From an uncultured Eubacteriales bacterium (lineage in GTDB: Bacteria > Bacillota > Clostridia > Peptostreptococcales > Anaerovoracaceae): DNA of 64,000 nt. How positions within the stretch are numbered: position 1 is the stretch's first letter; the number at the start of each line of letters is the position of its first letter. The notes below the pieces were generated by a model. That model saw only the letters and a program-made list of their open reading frames with translations. It did no database searches and was not told the DNA's origin. The DNA lies in contig CADABZ010000010.1 of assembly GCA_902786355.1 (NCBI GenBank), positions 1 through 64,000 of the forward strand. Reading direction: 5' to 3'. A program made the position numbers and the translations under genes. Below are positions 1 through 8,298 of this stretch, in pieces.

Positions 1-496
1 CGACTACCCAGTCAGCTGCAGCGACACCCTGGTTAGGGTCGGAGAAGCAGAGCTGGAATACGTTGTCCTTACCCTCTGTAACTGCTACCTGGGAAGCGGA
101 AGGTGTGAGTGTGAATACTCTGTCTTCGAATGCCTTCTCGGAAGCTGCTACGCAGGAACCGGATGTTGTTGATCCGATGAACACCTTCATTCCGTCGTCC
201 ATCAGCTTGTTGTAAGCGTTAACAGCCTTCTCGCCGTCAGCCTCGTCGTCCTCTGCCTGCCATGCAAGCTGGAGGCCGTCCGGATTAGCTGCGTTGATCT
301 CGTCAACTGCGAGCTGTCCGCCGTTCTTTACTGCGTTACCGTAGATAGCTGCAGGTCCTGTGAGAGGTCCTGTGTTACCGAGCAGAACTGCTCCTGCGTC
401 TCCTGCATCGCTTCCGCCGCCGCCACATGCTGCCAGCATGAATGCCATCATGCAGGAGAGTGCTACAACTACGACCTTTGTCCATGTCTTCTTCAT
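1..496 (-). CDS. Branched-chain amino-acid-type ABC transporter substrate-binding lipoprotein (partial)
   Basis: The reading frame starts at ATG 496 behind a GGGAG ribosome-binding site and runs off the left edge, so only about the first 165 codons are visible. Residues 1-25 are a lipoprotein signal peptide (MKKTW start, long Val-rich hydrophobic run) with lipobox LAAC, followed by a Gly-rich linker. The mature part has the LivJ/Peripla_BP_6 pattern: GNTGPLTGPAA near the start, then AVDEIN, and a VFIGSTTSGS strand. It would capture a branched-chain or related amino acid outside the membrane for a Liv-type importer whose other genes would lie left of the window. The Ile/Val/Leu-rich leader peptide upstream (644-730) fits that substrate class. 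The substrate itself is inferred. Confidence 0.85.
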   Translation of the reverse strand, partial: MKKTWTKVVVVALSCMMAFMLAACGGGGSDAGDAGAVLLGNTGPLTGPAAIYGNAVKNGGQLAVDEINAANPDGLQLAWQAEDDEADGEKAVNAYNKLMDDGMKVFIGSTTSGSCVAASEKAFEDRVFTLTPSASQVAVTEGKDNVFQLCFSDPNQGVAAADWVV

Positions 497-586
497 TTTC
501 TTTCTCCCTTTCTCTTCTGATTATTGGATCTGACTGAGATATAGTTGATTATAGTTGCCTGTTTGCCTTTGCCCGGGCATTTAATA

Positions 587-606
587 AGCCCGCATTGCTG
601 CGGGCT
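587..606 (-). promoter_or_regulatory. Strong hairpin between leader peptide and binding-protein gene (possible attenuator)
   Basis: On the minus strand an 8-bp stem AGCCCGCA/TGCGGGCT closes a GCAA tetraloop and is followed by TTATTAAAT, then a GCCCGGGC block that could compete for the 3' arm. It lies between the leader peptide stop (644) and the lipoprotein start (496). The U-tract is poor, so a classical terminator is not proven. Confidence 0.45.
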
Positions 607-643
607 CCCAAGCTCAGGTTTATGACCTTCGTACTCAATCGCC

Positions 644-730
644 CTACAGCATAACATCGCCCTCTACCAGTCTTACGACCAGAAGGACGCCGATAATGCC
701 GATGACGATAATGCTTGAACTAAAGTACAT
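644..730 (-). CDS. Ile/Val/Leu-rich leader peptide (28 aa)
   Basis: A 28-codon frame starts at ATG 730 behind AAAGGAG at good spacing and ends in TAG. Fifteen of its residues are Ile, Val or Leu, including the core IIVIGIIGVLLVVRLV, comparable in composition to ilv-type leader peptides. It is the first frame of the transcript made from the promoter at 769-797 and precedes a strong hairpin and a branched-chain-type binding-protein gene. A role as a translated sensor of charged branched-chain tRNAs is inferred. The alternative is a single-pass membrane micropeptide, which the hydrophobic core would also allow. Confidence 0.6.
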   Translation of the reverse strand: MYFSSSIIVIGIIGVLLVVRLVEGDVML

Positions 731-768
731 ATGGTCTCCTTTTGTGCACAGGTTTTGTGTACAGTGCG

Positions 769-797
769 ATTATAGTATTGTGAAGATTTTGTGTCAA
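769..797 (-). promoter_or_regulatory. Sigma-A promoter for leader peptide and binding-protein gene
   Basis: The minus strand shows consensus -35 TTGACA (797-792) and -10 TATAAT (774-769) with a 17-bp spacer. The predicted transcript start is near 762, about 32 nt before the leader ATG. Confidence 0.85.
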
Positions 798-878
798 CCT
801 TTTTGTGAAAAAAATCAATTTTCGAGCCCTAATTTGTGTACATTATACAAAACAATCGGTTTTTGTATAAAAAAGCAC

Positions 879-902
879 AAAAAACCTCCCAAAAAGGGAG
901 GT
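879..902 (-). terminator. Rho-independent terminator after the phosphoribosyltransferase gene
   Basis: ACCTCCC and GGGAGGT form a stem around a TTTTT loop on the minus strand, followed by six T. It lies 41 nt past the stop codon at 943. Confidence 0.85.
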
Positions 903-942
903 CAAATTGCTTTGTTTTTGTTCTGTCAAACTATTGCACGAT

Positions 943-1491
943 CTATTGCGGTGTACCGTCCGAATTGAAGAGAGGCAGATACTCGAGGAAGGTGATGTCG
1001 GTGCGGTCAGCAGCTTCACCCTCAGCGAGGACAGTGAACTTGCCTACGATCTCTCCGCCGACGGTCTCTACCAGAGTCTCGAGCGCGGCGAGGGACTCTC
1101 CTGTGCTGATGACGTCATCGATGATCAGTGTGCGCTTGCCCTGGATCTGTTCTCTCTCATCTCTTCCGAGGCAAAGTGTCTGTACATGGTCTGTAGTGAT
1201 CGAATTTACCTGGACCTTAACGACATCCTGCATGTAAAGCTTTGCGCCCTTGCGTGCTACGATATAAGGCTTGCCTGACTGACGTGCCATTTCATAGCAC
1301 AGCGGAATACCCTTGCTCTCTGCGGTGATGAGAACGTCAAACTCCGGTGCCTGTTTCAGAAGCTCGCGTGCTGCAGCCTCAGTTACCTCTACATCATTGA
1401 ACATAATGAAACCTGCGATATACAGGTCGTCTGTGACCTTGCAAAGCGGCAGATGCCTCTCGAGGCCTGCGATAGTCATCTTATAATCCAT
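943..1491 (-). CDS. Purine phosphoribosyltransferase (adenine/xanthine type)
   Basis: This 182-residue type I phosphoribosyltransferase carries the PRPP-binding loop RTLIIDDVISTGES (residues 120-133), with the two acidic residues followed by STGES. The family transfers ribose 5-phosphate from PRPP to a purine base, salvaging it as a nucleotide in the cytosol. A hood region with ITAESKGIPL (55-64) resembles adenine phosphoribosyltransferases; length also fits xanthine enzymes, so the base is not settled. The start ATG at 1491 follows AAAGGAAACG. It appears monocistronic, with its own terminator at 879-902. Confidence 0.8.
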   Translation of the reverse strand: MDYKMTIAGLERHLPLCKVTDDLYIAGFIMFNDVEVTEAAARELLKQAPEFDVLITAESKGIPLCYEMARQSGKPYIVARKGAKLYMQDVVKVQVNSITTDHVQTLCLGRDEREQIQGKRTLIIDDVISTGESLAALETLVETVGGEIVGKFTVLAEGEAADRTDITFLEYLPLFNSDGTPQ

Positions 1492-1581
1492 GATCGTTTC
1501 CTTTCGATTATCACATTACCAACAGAAAAATTTTATCACATCACACAATGCTTTTGTAGTTTTTTTGTTTCCACGGGTCTG

Positions 1582-2349
1582 TTAATTCTGCGGAACCATC
1601 CTGCATGCGATTATGTAGCGGGCATCCTCGAACTCGTATGCGCATGTGGAGAGCATCACCAACCTGTCCTCAGTTGTTACATTGACATCCGTCGTATAAT
1701 CCGCAAGATTCTCTGTCAGATCCAGATACGCCTGTTTGTTTTCCTCGCCCTCTATATTAGTAGTATAGATTTTGCTGTCCGCCGGTTCGTTGAGGAATGC
1801 CCAGATCTCGAGATCGAACCTGCCTTCAGGCGTACTGAGCTCGAGCTTCGGGTGCTCTTTGCAGTATTCGGGATCTCTGAGCTCCTTCAGGCATGCGAAC
1901 ATGGTGCCGTCCTTCATGTGATGTCCGTATACTATTGTATTGAACTGCTTAAAAGGCGCTTCGGTTATGCAGTCCGCAAAGAGCGTGCCGCAGCCTCCCC
2001 ATGTGCGGTCGAAGAGCATGCTGAGGTAGACTTCGTTGTTCTCGCCCTGTACGACCGGATAATCGATGACAGTATCTTCATAATACAGCCAGCCGATAAC
2101 ATCCGGATTGATCTCTCTGAGAGCATCAAAATCGATGCTGTCCTCATCATCACCAGCTTCCTCAGAGATCTTTTCGTATACCGACCGGTCAGCCTGATAG
2201 CCTCTCCAAATCGTAAACAGCTTCCACCCGGATACCAGCATGATGCCTGCGAGGCAGATCATTATGATATTGACAGCCGTGCGTCTTATCCTTTTGTCTT
2301 TTGATGGTGTTTTTTTCGGTGTTCCTTCCATTACTCTACCGCATCTCAC
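1582..2349 (-). CDS. srtB: Class B sortase
   Basis: The 255-residue protein has a basic N-terminus, one membrane segment (about 24-46) and a sortase domain outside the cell. The catalytic set is visible: His in VYGHHM (143/144), Cys236 in LSTCAYE and Arg244 in EDARY. Class B sortases cleave a sorting motif and join the protein to peptidoglycan or to a pilin. The gene starts 9 nt after the phosphohexomutase stop, so the two are probably co-transcribed; an alternative start is ATG 2331. No protein with an obvious sorting signal lies in this window, so its substrate must be encoded elsewhere. Confidence 0.85.
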   Translation of the reverse strand: MRCGRVMEGTPKKTPSKDKRIRRTAVNIIMICLAGIMLVSGWKLFTIWRGYQADRSVYEKISEEAGDDEDSIDFDALREINPDVIGWLYYEDTVIDYPVVQGENNEVYLSMLFDRTWGGCGTLFADCITEAPFKQFNTIVYGHHMKDGTMFACLKELRDPEYCKEHPKLELSTPEGRFDLEIWAFLNEPADSKIYTTNIEGEENKQAYLDLTENLADYTTDVNVTTEDRLVMLSTCAYEFEDARYIIACRMVPQN

Positions 2350-2358
2350 GGCCCTGCA

Positions 2359-3858
2359 TCAGGCTTCAGGGATCTCTATCTCCTTATAGCCTTTCATGAA
2401 ATCATAGATGGCAGCCATTGCTTTATCTGTGCCTCCCGGAGTATCCGACTCAACGTTGAGCGCCATCACAGGATCGTGAAGCGACATCCTCAGCAGGAAC
2501 CATCCCCTGCAGCCGTCTATGTCGTAGTTGACCCTCACCCCTTCATAGTTTGGCTCTACCACCTCGAGTCTGTTCGAGTACTCAGCCCATTTGCCGAAGT
2601 CTTCGAGCACGCCCGTACCGTATTTCCTGAAATCTTCTGCTTTTATCTTAAATCTGAATTCCTTAGACTCAGCCGGCGACTTCAGGCCGTCAAGAAGAGC
2701 CATGATATCCTTTCCCTGAGCTTTGAGCTTTGCCGCGTTGATGACTATCTGGACCGCAAGGAAAGCTCCGTCGTCAAGGTAGTAGTTATCGGAATAGGCG
2801 GCATGTCCGGATGTCTCAATCGCAAGGAAAGCCTGTTCCCCCGCAGCATTGAGTTCCTTCGCCTTGTTGATGACGTTCTTGTATCCTCTCTTGAATCTCA
2901 GGTGCTTGAGTCCGAGCTTGCCCTCAAGGAATTCGTGAAGTTCATTGGAAGTGACGCTGTCGGTTACGACCGTGCCTCCCGGATAGTCATCAGCCGCAAG
3001 TGCAGCAGCAAGAGCAACGATCTCATTGCGCGCGATCGGGATGCCTCCCGGTCCTACGGCCGCGGATCTGTCGCCGTCTGTATCGAATATTATTCCGAGG
3101 TCGGCATTATTGTCCTTTACCGCCTTGCATATTGCAGCCATGGCTTCGGCGTTCTCAGGATTTGCCGGATGGTTCGGGAAAGTGCCGTCAGGTTCGAGAT
3201 AAAGGCTGCCGCTTACGTCGGCCCCCATCCTTTCAAGCACTTCCTTTGCAAAGAAGCCCGCGGCTCCGTTGCCGGCATCGACTACGATATGCATTCCCTT
3301 CAGATATCCTGGCACCTCTCTCAGGCCTTGTGAGATCATCTGCCGTAGATATGCCGCATACATCATGCTGACGTTTGTATCCATCTTCTCATAGACTCCG
3401 CCGATGAAGTTGTAACGGCTGGCAAGTCTGAGTATCTCTGCGATATCTTCCTTCTCAGGCCCGCCCTCGGCAGTGAAGAATTTGAAACCGTTTCGTTCAT
3501 ACGGCAGATGGCTTGCCGTGATCATTATGGCGCCGTCGAATTCAAACTGTGGCATTACTGTCGACATGAACATCGCAGGCGTGGTTGAAAGACCTGCGTC
3601 ATAACCTTCTGCGCCCCAGAGAGCTATCGCCTCAAGCACGCCCTCTTTAAGCATGTCGCCGGATATACGCGAGTCCTGACCCACGCACACCTTGAGCATC
3701 ACAGGGTTCTTCTGCACCTTCTTTGAAAGCCAGTATATATATGCGCCGGTGATCCGCCCTGCTGTTTCTTTAGTGAGATTCGGTTCAGGACCGCCTTCAG
3801 TCTGTATTGCAACTCCGCGGATATCGCTTCCGTTCTGCAGCTTCGTAAAATCGATCAT
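2359..3858 (-). CDS. Phosphoglucomutase/phosphomannomutase family protein
   Basis: This is a 499-residue alpha-D-phosphohexomutase. It has the active-site serine loop TASHLPYERNG (114-124, Ser116), the metal-binding loop DTDGDRS near residue 260 and a sugar-binding loop ETSGHAAYSDN near 350. The family interconverts hexose 1- and 6-phosphates through a phosphoserine, supplying sugar nucleotides for envelope polymers. Start ATG 3858 follows GGAGGTATCAT. Sugar specificity (glucose, mannose or glucosamine) cannot be read from sequence alone. Confidence 0.88.
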   Translation of the reverse strand: MIDFTKLQNGSDIRGVAIQTEGGPEPNLTKETAGRITGAYIYWLSKKVQKNPVMLKVCVGQDSRISGDMLKEGVLEAIALWGAEGYDAGLSTTPAMFMSTVMPQFEFDGAIMITASHLPYERNGFKFFTAEGGPEKEDIAEILRLASRYNFIGGVYEKMDTNVSMMYAAYLRQMISQGLREVPGYLKGMHIVVDAGNGAAGFFAKEVLERMGADVSGSLYLEPDGTFPNHPANPENAEAMAAICKAVKDNNADLGIIFDTDGDRSAAVGPGGIPIARNEIVALAAALAADDYPGGTVVTDSVTSNELHEFLEGKLGLKHLRFKRGYKNVINKAKELNAAGEQAFLAIETSGHAAYSDNYYLDDGAFLAVQIVINAAKLKAQGKDIMALLDGLKSPAESKEFRFKIKAEDFRKYGTGVLEDFGKWAEYSNRLEVVEPNYEGVRVNYDIDGCRGWFLLRMSLHDPVMALNVESDTPGGTDKAMAAIYDFMKGYKEIEIPEA

Positions 3859-3942
3859 ATGATACCTCCCTGATTAATACATCCCTATTTTAGCATAAGA
3901 AAGTATCGTTGTATTAATCATTTACCGCTGATAACAGCTGAC

Positions 3943-3970
3943 AAAAAAGCAGGGGCGAAATGCCCCCGCT
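3943..3970 (-). terminator. Terminator of the V-ATPase operon
   Basis: On the minus strand GCGGGGGC-ATTTC-GCCCCTGC forms a GC-rich hairpin followed by TTTTTT, about 30 nt past the atpK stop. Confidence 0.85.
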
Positions 3971-4001
3971 TCAGGTTTTGAATTATTGTTTATATATTGG
4001 C

Positions 4002-4436
4002 TTAGCCTGCACTGTTGAGCAGCAGCAGTCCGAATACCAGTGTGAAGAGCGCTACTGTCTCTACGATACCGATAACGATGAAGTAGTTAGCAGTACCTTT
4101 TCCTGTTGCACCAAGAGCATCGGATGCAGCAGCTGCGCATCTGCCCTGGAAGAGGGCTGACATGCCGATTGCAAGTCCTCCGAAGAGACCAACACCGAGA
4201 GCCATTCCGGCATCACAGTTTGCACCGTTGATGAAGTTCATCAGCAGGAATCCGTAAATGGTCTGTGTAAGAGGAGCACCTGTGAAAGCGATCATAATGA
4301 ACGGAGCTGGCTTTCCGGCAGCATAGCATTTCTTCCATGCGCCTACCGAGGACATACCGGCAAATCCGGCACCGAATGCAGAACCAGCAGCAGATAAACC
4401 AAGGGCCGCAGCCATACCTATAAATGCAAGATTCAT
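4002..4436 (-). CDS. atpK: V-type ATPase membrane rotor subunit K (proteolipid)
   Basis: The 144-residue protein has four membrane helices formed by two Gly/Ala-rich hairpins, the V-type double proteolipid. It forms the ion-carrying rotor ring. The ion-binding Glu126 (GIVETVALF) is present, as are Thr57-Gln58 (LTQTIYGF) and Gln97 (LFQGR), which align by position with the sodium ligands described for Enterococcus hirae NtpK. That favours sodium coupling, an inference from motif matching. It is the last gene of the operon, 17 nt downstream of the repaired subunit I frame. Confidence 0.92.
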   Translation of the reverse strand: MNLAFIGMAAALGLSAAGSAFGAGFAGMSSVGAWKKCYAAGKPAPFIMIAFTGAPLTQTIYGFLLMNFINGANCDAGMALGVGLFGGLAIGMSALFQGRCAAAASDALGATGKGTANYFIVIGIVETVALFTLVFGLLLLNSAG

Positions 4437-4453
4437 AATAATTTCTCCTTTTC

Positions 4454-6363
4454 TTATTTGTTTACTTTCTTAAATGGTTCATATGGCAGTCCTGTCCACT
4501 CGAGGCCTACCTGACCCGAGAACTCGAGTACGTTCAGACGCACGCCGTGAACGACTACCGACAGGAAACACATTATTATGTTGAGTGCATGGCCTATAAG
4601 TACGACCACTCGAGTACGTTCAGACGCACGCCGTGAACGACTACCGACAGGAAACACATTATTATGTTGAGTGCATGGCCAATTAGTACAACCACTACAC
4701 CTAGGATGATCAGAGGGCCGTGCATTCCTGCAGCGATCCCGTTAAAGCTCTGGGAGATCGCTACGCCGGCCATACCGACTGCAAACAGTCTAATGTAACT
4801 CATTACATTTCCGAAGCAGCTTATCGTATCCAGGAAGTCCGTAAAGGCATTGGCCAGACCGGCTTTCAATCCTTGTCCGAAAGTCAGGTCAGGCGACATG
4901 CCGCCGAACAGCAGTACAAGTACGAATGCAACTCCGATGAGGGCGAATACCGGTTTAAGGCTGATGTTTTCATGGATGACCAGGTTGAGAGCCAGCAGGT
5001 ACATCGCCACTACAGCGATCGCCCATCCGGCGTTAGCCACCCACGAAAGATCTTTCTTAGCGATCTTCTCCTTGATTGCAAGGATAGAACCGAGCACCAT
5101 CTGTACCGCACCGATCGAGAACGAGAACTTCATTATAGCGTTCTGTGTCTCTGTCGAGGTGAGTCCGAAGTAATCCGGATAAGTAGCCAGGCTCGGTATC
5201 ACGAGGCCCTTGAGGAATGGCACCTTCATGGCACTTTCCATTCCGAACCAGGTTCCTGTGACTGCGCCCCATATGATAGTTGCTATCGACAGTACGAAGA
5301 GAAGGAATGTTACTGTGCTTCCCTTCTTCTGTTTGATCCTGAGTGCGAGTGTTCCGAGAAGGATCAGTACACCATAGCCGCCGTCGCCTATGATCATGGC
5401 GAAGAACAGTGTGAAGAACAGGAAGAACCAGAGCGATACATCCTGCTCTCTGTAGCCAGGCAGTACACCGAGAATGTCGAATACCGGCTCGATGAGCTTG
5501 GATACCTTGTTATAGCGAAGCTTGGTAGGTATCTGTTCATCATCATCGGCAACATCCTCTGCTGCCCACGCACATTTCTTCTCGGAAGCCATGATCCTGA
5601 CTTTGTCGATTTCGACCTCAGGAACATACCCCGATATCCATACGAAGTCTTTGTCACCCTGCGCAGTTGCGCTTGCCGATGAGTAGTTGACCTCATTCTG
5701 CAGTTTGAGCATCTGACTCTTAAAGCTTGCATCATATACAGATGCTGCCTTAAGTGTGCTGTCGCACTCTTCTATGCCCTGATTTGCATCTTCGATCTTC
5801 TGCTTCAGCTCGCTTAAACTGTTTTCTCCAGGAATAAACTCAGTTGCCTGAATGGTGTCCGGAAGTGTTCCGAATACAGCTACCGCATCCTGTTTGTCCA
5901 CAGGAGCCAGACGGATGAAGCGTACATCTTCTTCAGCCTGCAGTGCCTGGAACTCTTTGCTGCCCATACGGTAGAAGTGGAAATCATATCCGAGTTCTTT
6001 CAGCTCTTTGAGTTCCGCCGGTGAAAAGTCACCCCATGCAGCGATCCTGTCGATCTCTGTGTTGGCAGCACTGATATCCTGTCCCAGAGCAGCTCTGCGG
6101 TCCATCGCATCGAGCACTCCGTTATACATTTTGTTGAATTCATCGTCCGTGAGGATCTCTTTTGCCGGTTCCTGCTTCTTCTCGGCATAGTCCTTGAGGG
6201 CCATTTCCGTTCTTGACATTGTCTGGAACCGTTCGGTCACATCACGATCCGCACTTTGTTTTTCTGCGAGATGCATTACGCCGATATCTCTGAGGCCTTT
6301 GAGCATCTCGTCTTTAGCAGAGGCAGATGTGACGATGTGTACCATTTTCATTTTTTCTACCAT
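4454..6363 (-). CDS. atpI: V-type ATPase stator/membrane subunit I, frame broken by tandem duplication
   Basis: Subunit I has a long cytoplasmic coiled N-terminal half (about 1-300) and a C-terminal membrane domain with about seven helices; it links the stator to the ion path beside the K ring. The frame from ATG 6363 closes at 4594 after VHGVRLNVLEWSYL, because an 86-bp tandem copy (4522-4693) shifts it. The expected ending (LEFSGQVGLEWTG, PYEPFKK) lies in another frame and stops at 4454. Removing 86 bp restores one 607-residue protein. As written, the product is 589 residues, losing the normal last about 23 residues. The three copy differences are synonymous, so a strain-mixture assembly error is a serious alternative to a real mutation. 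Confidence 0.85.
4522..4693. repeat. 86-bp tandem duplication inside atpI
   Basis: Copy 4522-4607 and copy 4608-4693 match except for three bases around GGCCTATAAGTACGACC versus GGCCAATTAGTACAACC. The period of 86 is not a multiple of three. All three differences leave the encoded VVLIGH peptide unchanged. Confidence 0.95.
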
Positions 6364-6365
6364 CG

Positions 6366-6974
6366 CTATACCTCCACTAATTTCTTCTTCGAGATCTTGC
6401 CGCGGACTACGGCCGCTGTCTGCTGGTCACCAAGGTATACCTGAATGACCCTTATGTTCTCCTTGGCTTCCGGGATCTTGACCTTCTCGAAAAGGTTGAC
6501 CCTCTGTGAAGTTGTACGGAGTTCCGCTTCCAGAAGCTCTGTCTGTTTGCGGAGTGTCGAGACTATTGCGTCCAGTCTGGCGATCTCACGAAGTTTGAAG
6601 ACTGCAGTATCTACCCAGAGCGGATAGTCGTCCACATCGTAATTGATATCCTTGAACGTGAGCTCTTCGAAGGCCGGGATAGTAACACCCGCGATGTTCT
6701 CGTTCTTAGTAACGACCTTGTCCGGCTGAACGATCCGGTCAAGTTTTTTCTCTTCTTCGAAGATCTCGTTTTCAGCGAATACAGCTATCCAGTCATCAAG
6801 GTCACCAATCATCTGAATGCGTTCGGCTTCCTTACGCTCGAGCTCCTGGCGTATACCCATGATCACCGACTGCAGCTGCTGTTTCTTGAGCTGAAGTGTC
6901 GGAAGATAGCGCTGGAACTGCTTAAGGTTGTCCTTCTGCTTCTTCAGTTCATTCTTAGTTAGTTTGATAGCCAT
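6366..6974 (-). CDS. atpD: V-type ATPase central-shaft subunit D
   Basis: This 202-residue protein starts MAIKLTKNELKKQKDNLKQF and has two long helical stretches (about 1-75 and 125-190), the antiparallel coiled coil of V-type subunit D. It forms the rotating shaft inside the A3B3 head and transmits torque to the K ring. Start ATG 6974 follows AAAGGAGCGGGTC. It lies 15 nt after subunit B and 2 nt before subunit I, inside one operon. Confidence 0.93.
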   Translation of the reverse strand: MAIKLTKNELKKQKDNLKQFQRYLPTLQLKKQQLQSVIMGIRQELERKEAERIQMIGDLDDWIAVFAENEIFEEEKKLDRIVQPDKVVTKNENIAGVTIPAFEELTFKDINYDVDDYPLWVDTAVFKLREIARLDAIVSTLRKQTELLEAELRTTSQRVNLFEKVKIPEAKENIRVIQVYLGDQQTAAVVRGKISKKKLVEV

Positions 6975-6989
6975 GACCCGCTCCTTTTG

Positions 6990-8285
6990 TTATTTCAACG
7001 CATCTCTGTTAGGCCATCTCTCCTCGATCAGACTTGTCTTCATTCCTGTCTCTACAGGGTCGAAGCATTCTGCAAGGATATCCCAGCCAAGGTCAAGCGC
7101 TTCTTCAAGCGGGATGTTCACGGACAGATCCATCATCTTGCTCTCGAACATCTCACCATACTTAAGGAGCTTGTCATCCCACTCAGTCATCATGAATCCC
7201 ATGGATTTCTTCTCAAGAGATTCTTTGTACTGAGCATAAAGCTTGATCATGCCGTCCATCAGAGCACGGTGGTCATTTCTTGTCTTGCCGTTTACGTTCT
7301 GTTTCAGACGTGAAAGCGATCCGAACGGCTCGATACGGCCGCCCTTCAGATAGTACTGACCCTCCGTGATATATCCGGTGTTGTCAGGTACCGGGTGAGT
7401 TACGTCATCACCAGGCATCGTTGTGACACCAAGGATGGTGATCGAACCGGCGCCCTCGATATCTACAGCCTTTTCGTAACGTGATGCGAGCGAGCTGTAC
7501 AGGTCTCCAGGATATCCACGATTGGACGGTACCTGCTCCATCGTGATCGCCATTTCCTTCTGTGCATCGGCGAAGTTGGTCATGTCAGTCAGGAGAACGA
7601 GTACTCTCTTTCCTGTCAGAGCGAACTGCTCTGCAACTGCCAGAGACATGTCAGGAACCAGTGTGCACTCTACGATAGGGTCCGCAGCTGTATGGATGAA
7701 CATTACGGTGTGGCTCATAGCTCCGCCCTTTTCAAGGGTATCACGGAATTCCATGTAGTCATCGTACTTGAGTCCCATACCGCCGAGGATGATGACATCT
7801 ACCTCAGCCTGCATCGCGATCCTTGAGAGGAGCTGGTTGTAAGGCTCACCTGAGATCGAGAAGATAGGGAGCTTCTGGCTCTCTACCAGTGTGTTGAATA
7901 CGTCGATCATCGGGATACCTGTACGTACCATCTTGTTAGGAAGGATACGCTTAGCCGGGTTGAATGACGGTCCGCCGATCGGGATCATGTTCTCTGTCAG
8001 GGCCGGGCCGTTGTCTCTCGGAACTCCTGCACCGTCGAATATACGGCCGAGCAGGTGATCGGAGAAGGAAACCATCATAGGTCTGCCGAGGAATCTTACA
8101 GGGTCAGTTGTGCTGACGCCCTGCGCACCTGCGAATACCTGGAGTGAAACCAGGTCCTTATCCAGTTTGATTACATTCGCGTAACTGTCACCTACAAGAG
8201 CAAGGTCGCCGTTCTTGACGCCAGGCGCACGTACGGTTACTACGTTACCGACTATGGATTCTATTTTCGTATATACTTTTTGCAT
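6990..8285 (-). CDS. atpB: V-type ATPase non-catalytic subunit B
   Basis: The 431-residue protein belongs to the V/A-type subunit B family: GQ-like early barrel, [18 protein letters not shown], then [13 protein letters not shown] in place of a full Walker A loop, and the SLASRYEKA segment. It alternates with subunit A in the hexameric head and supplies non-catalytic nucleotide sites. Length matches the family (about 430-470). It starts 13 nt after the atpA stop. Confidence 0.95.
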   Translation of the reverse strand: MQKVYTKIESIVGNVVTVRAPGVKNGDLALVGDSYANVIKLDKDLVSLQVFAGAQGVSTTDPVRFLGRPMMVSFSDHLLGRIFDGAGVPRDNGPALTENMIPIGGPSFNPAKRILPNKMVRTGIPMIDVFNTLVESQKLPIFSISGEPYNQLLSRIAMQAEVDVIILGGMGLKYDDYMEFRDTLEKGGAMSHTVMFIHTAADPIVECTLVPDMSLAVAEQFALTGKRVLVLLTDMTNFADAQKEMAITMEQVPSNRGYPGDLYSSLASRYEKAVDIEGAGSITILGVTTMPGDDVTHPVPDNTGYITEGQYYLKGGRIEPFGSLSRLKQNVNGKTRNDHRALMDGMIKLYAQYKESLEKKSMGFMMTEWDDKLLKYGEMFESKMMDLSVNIPLEEALDLGWDILAECFDPVETGMKTSLIEERWPNRDALK

Positions 8286-8298
8286 GTTCTGCGACCTC

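Noticed and set aside
4454..4657. A separate 67-residue protein at the end of atpI
   Set aside because: Its sequence repeats and then completes subunit I; it is the displaced C-terminus created by the 86-bp duplication, not a gene.
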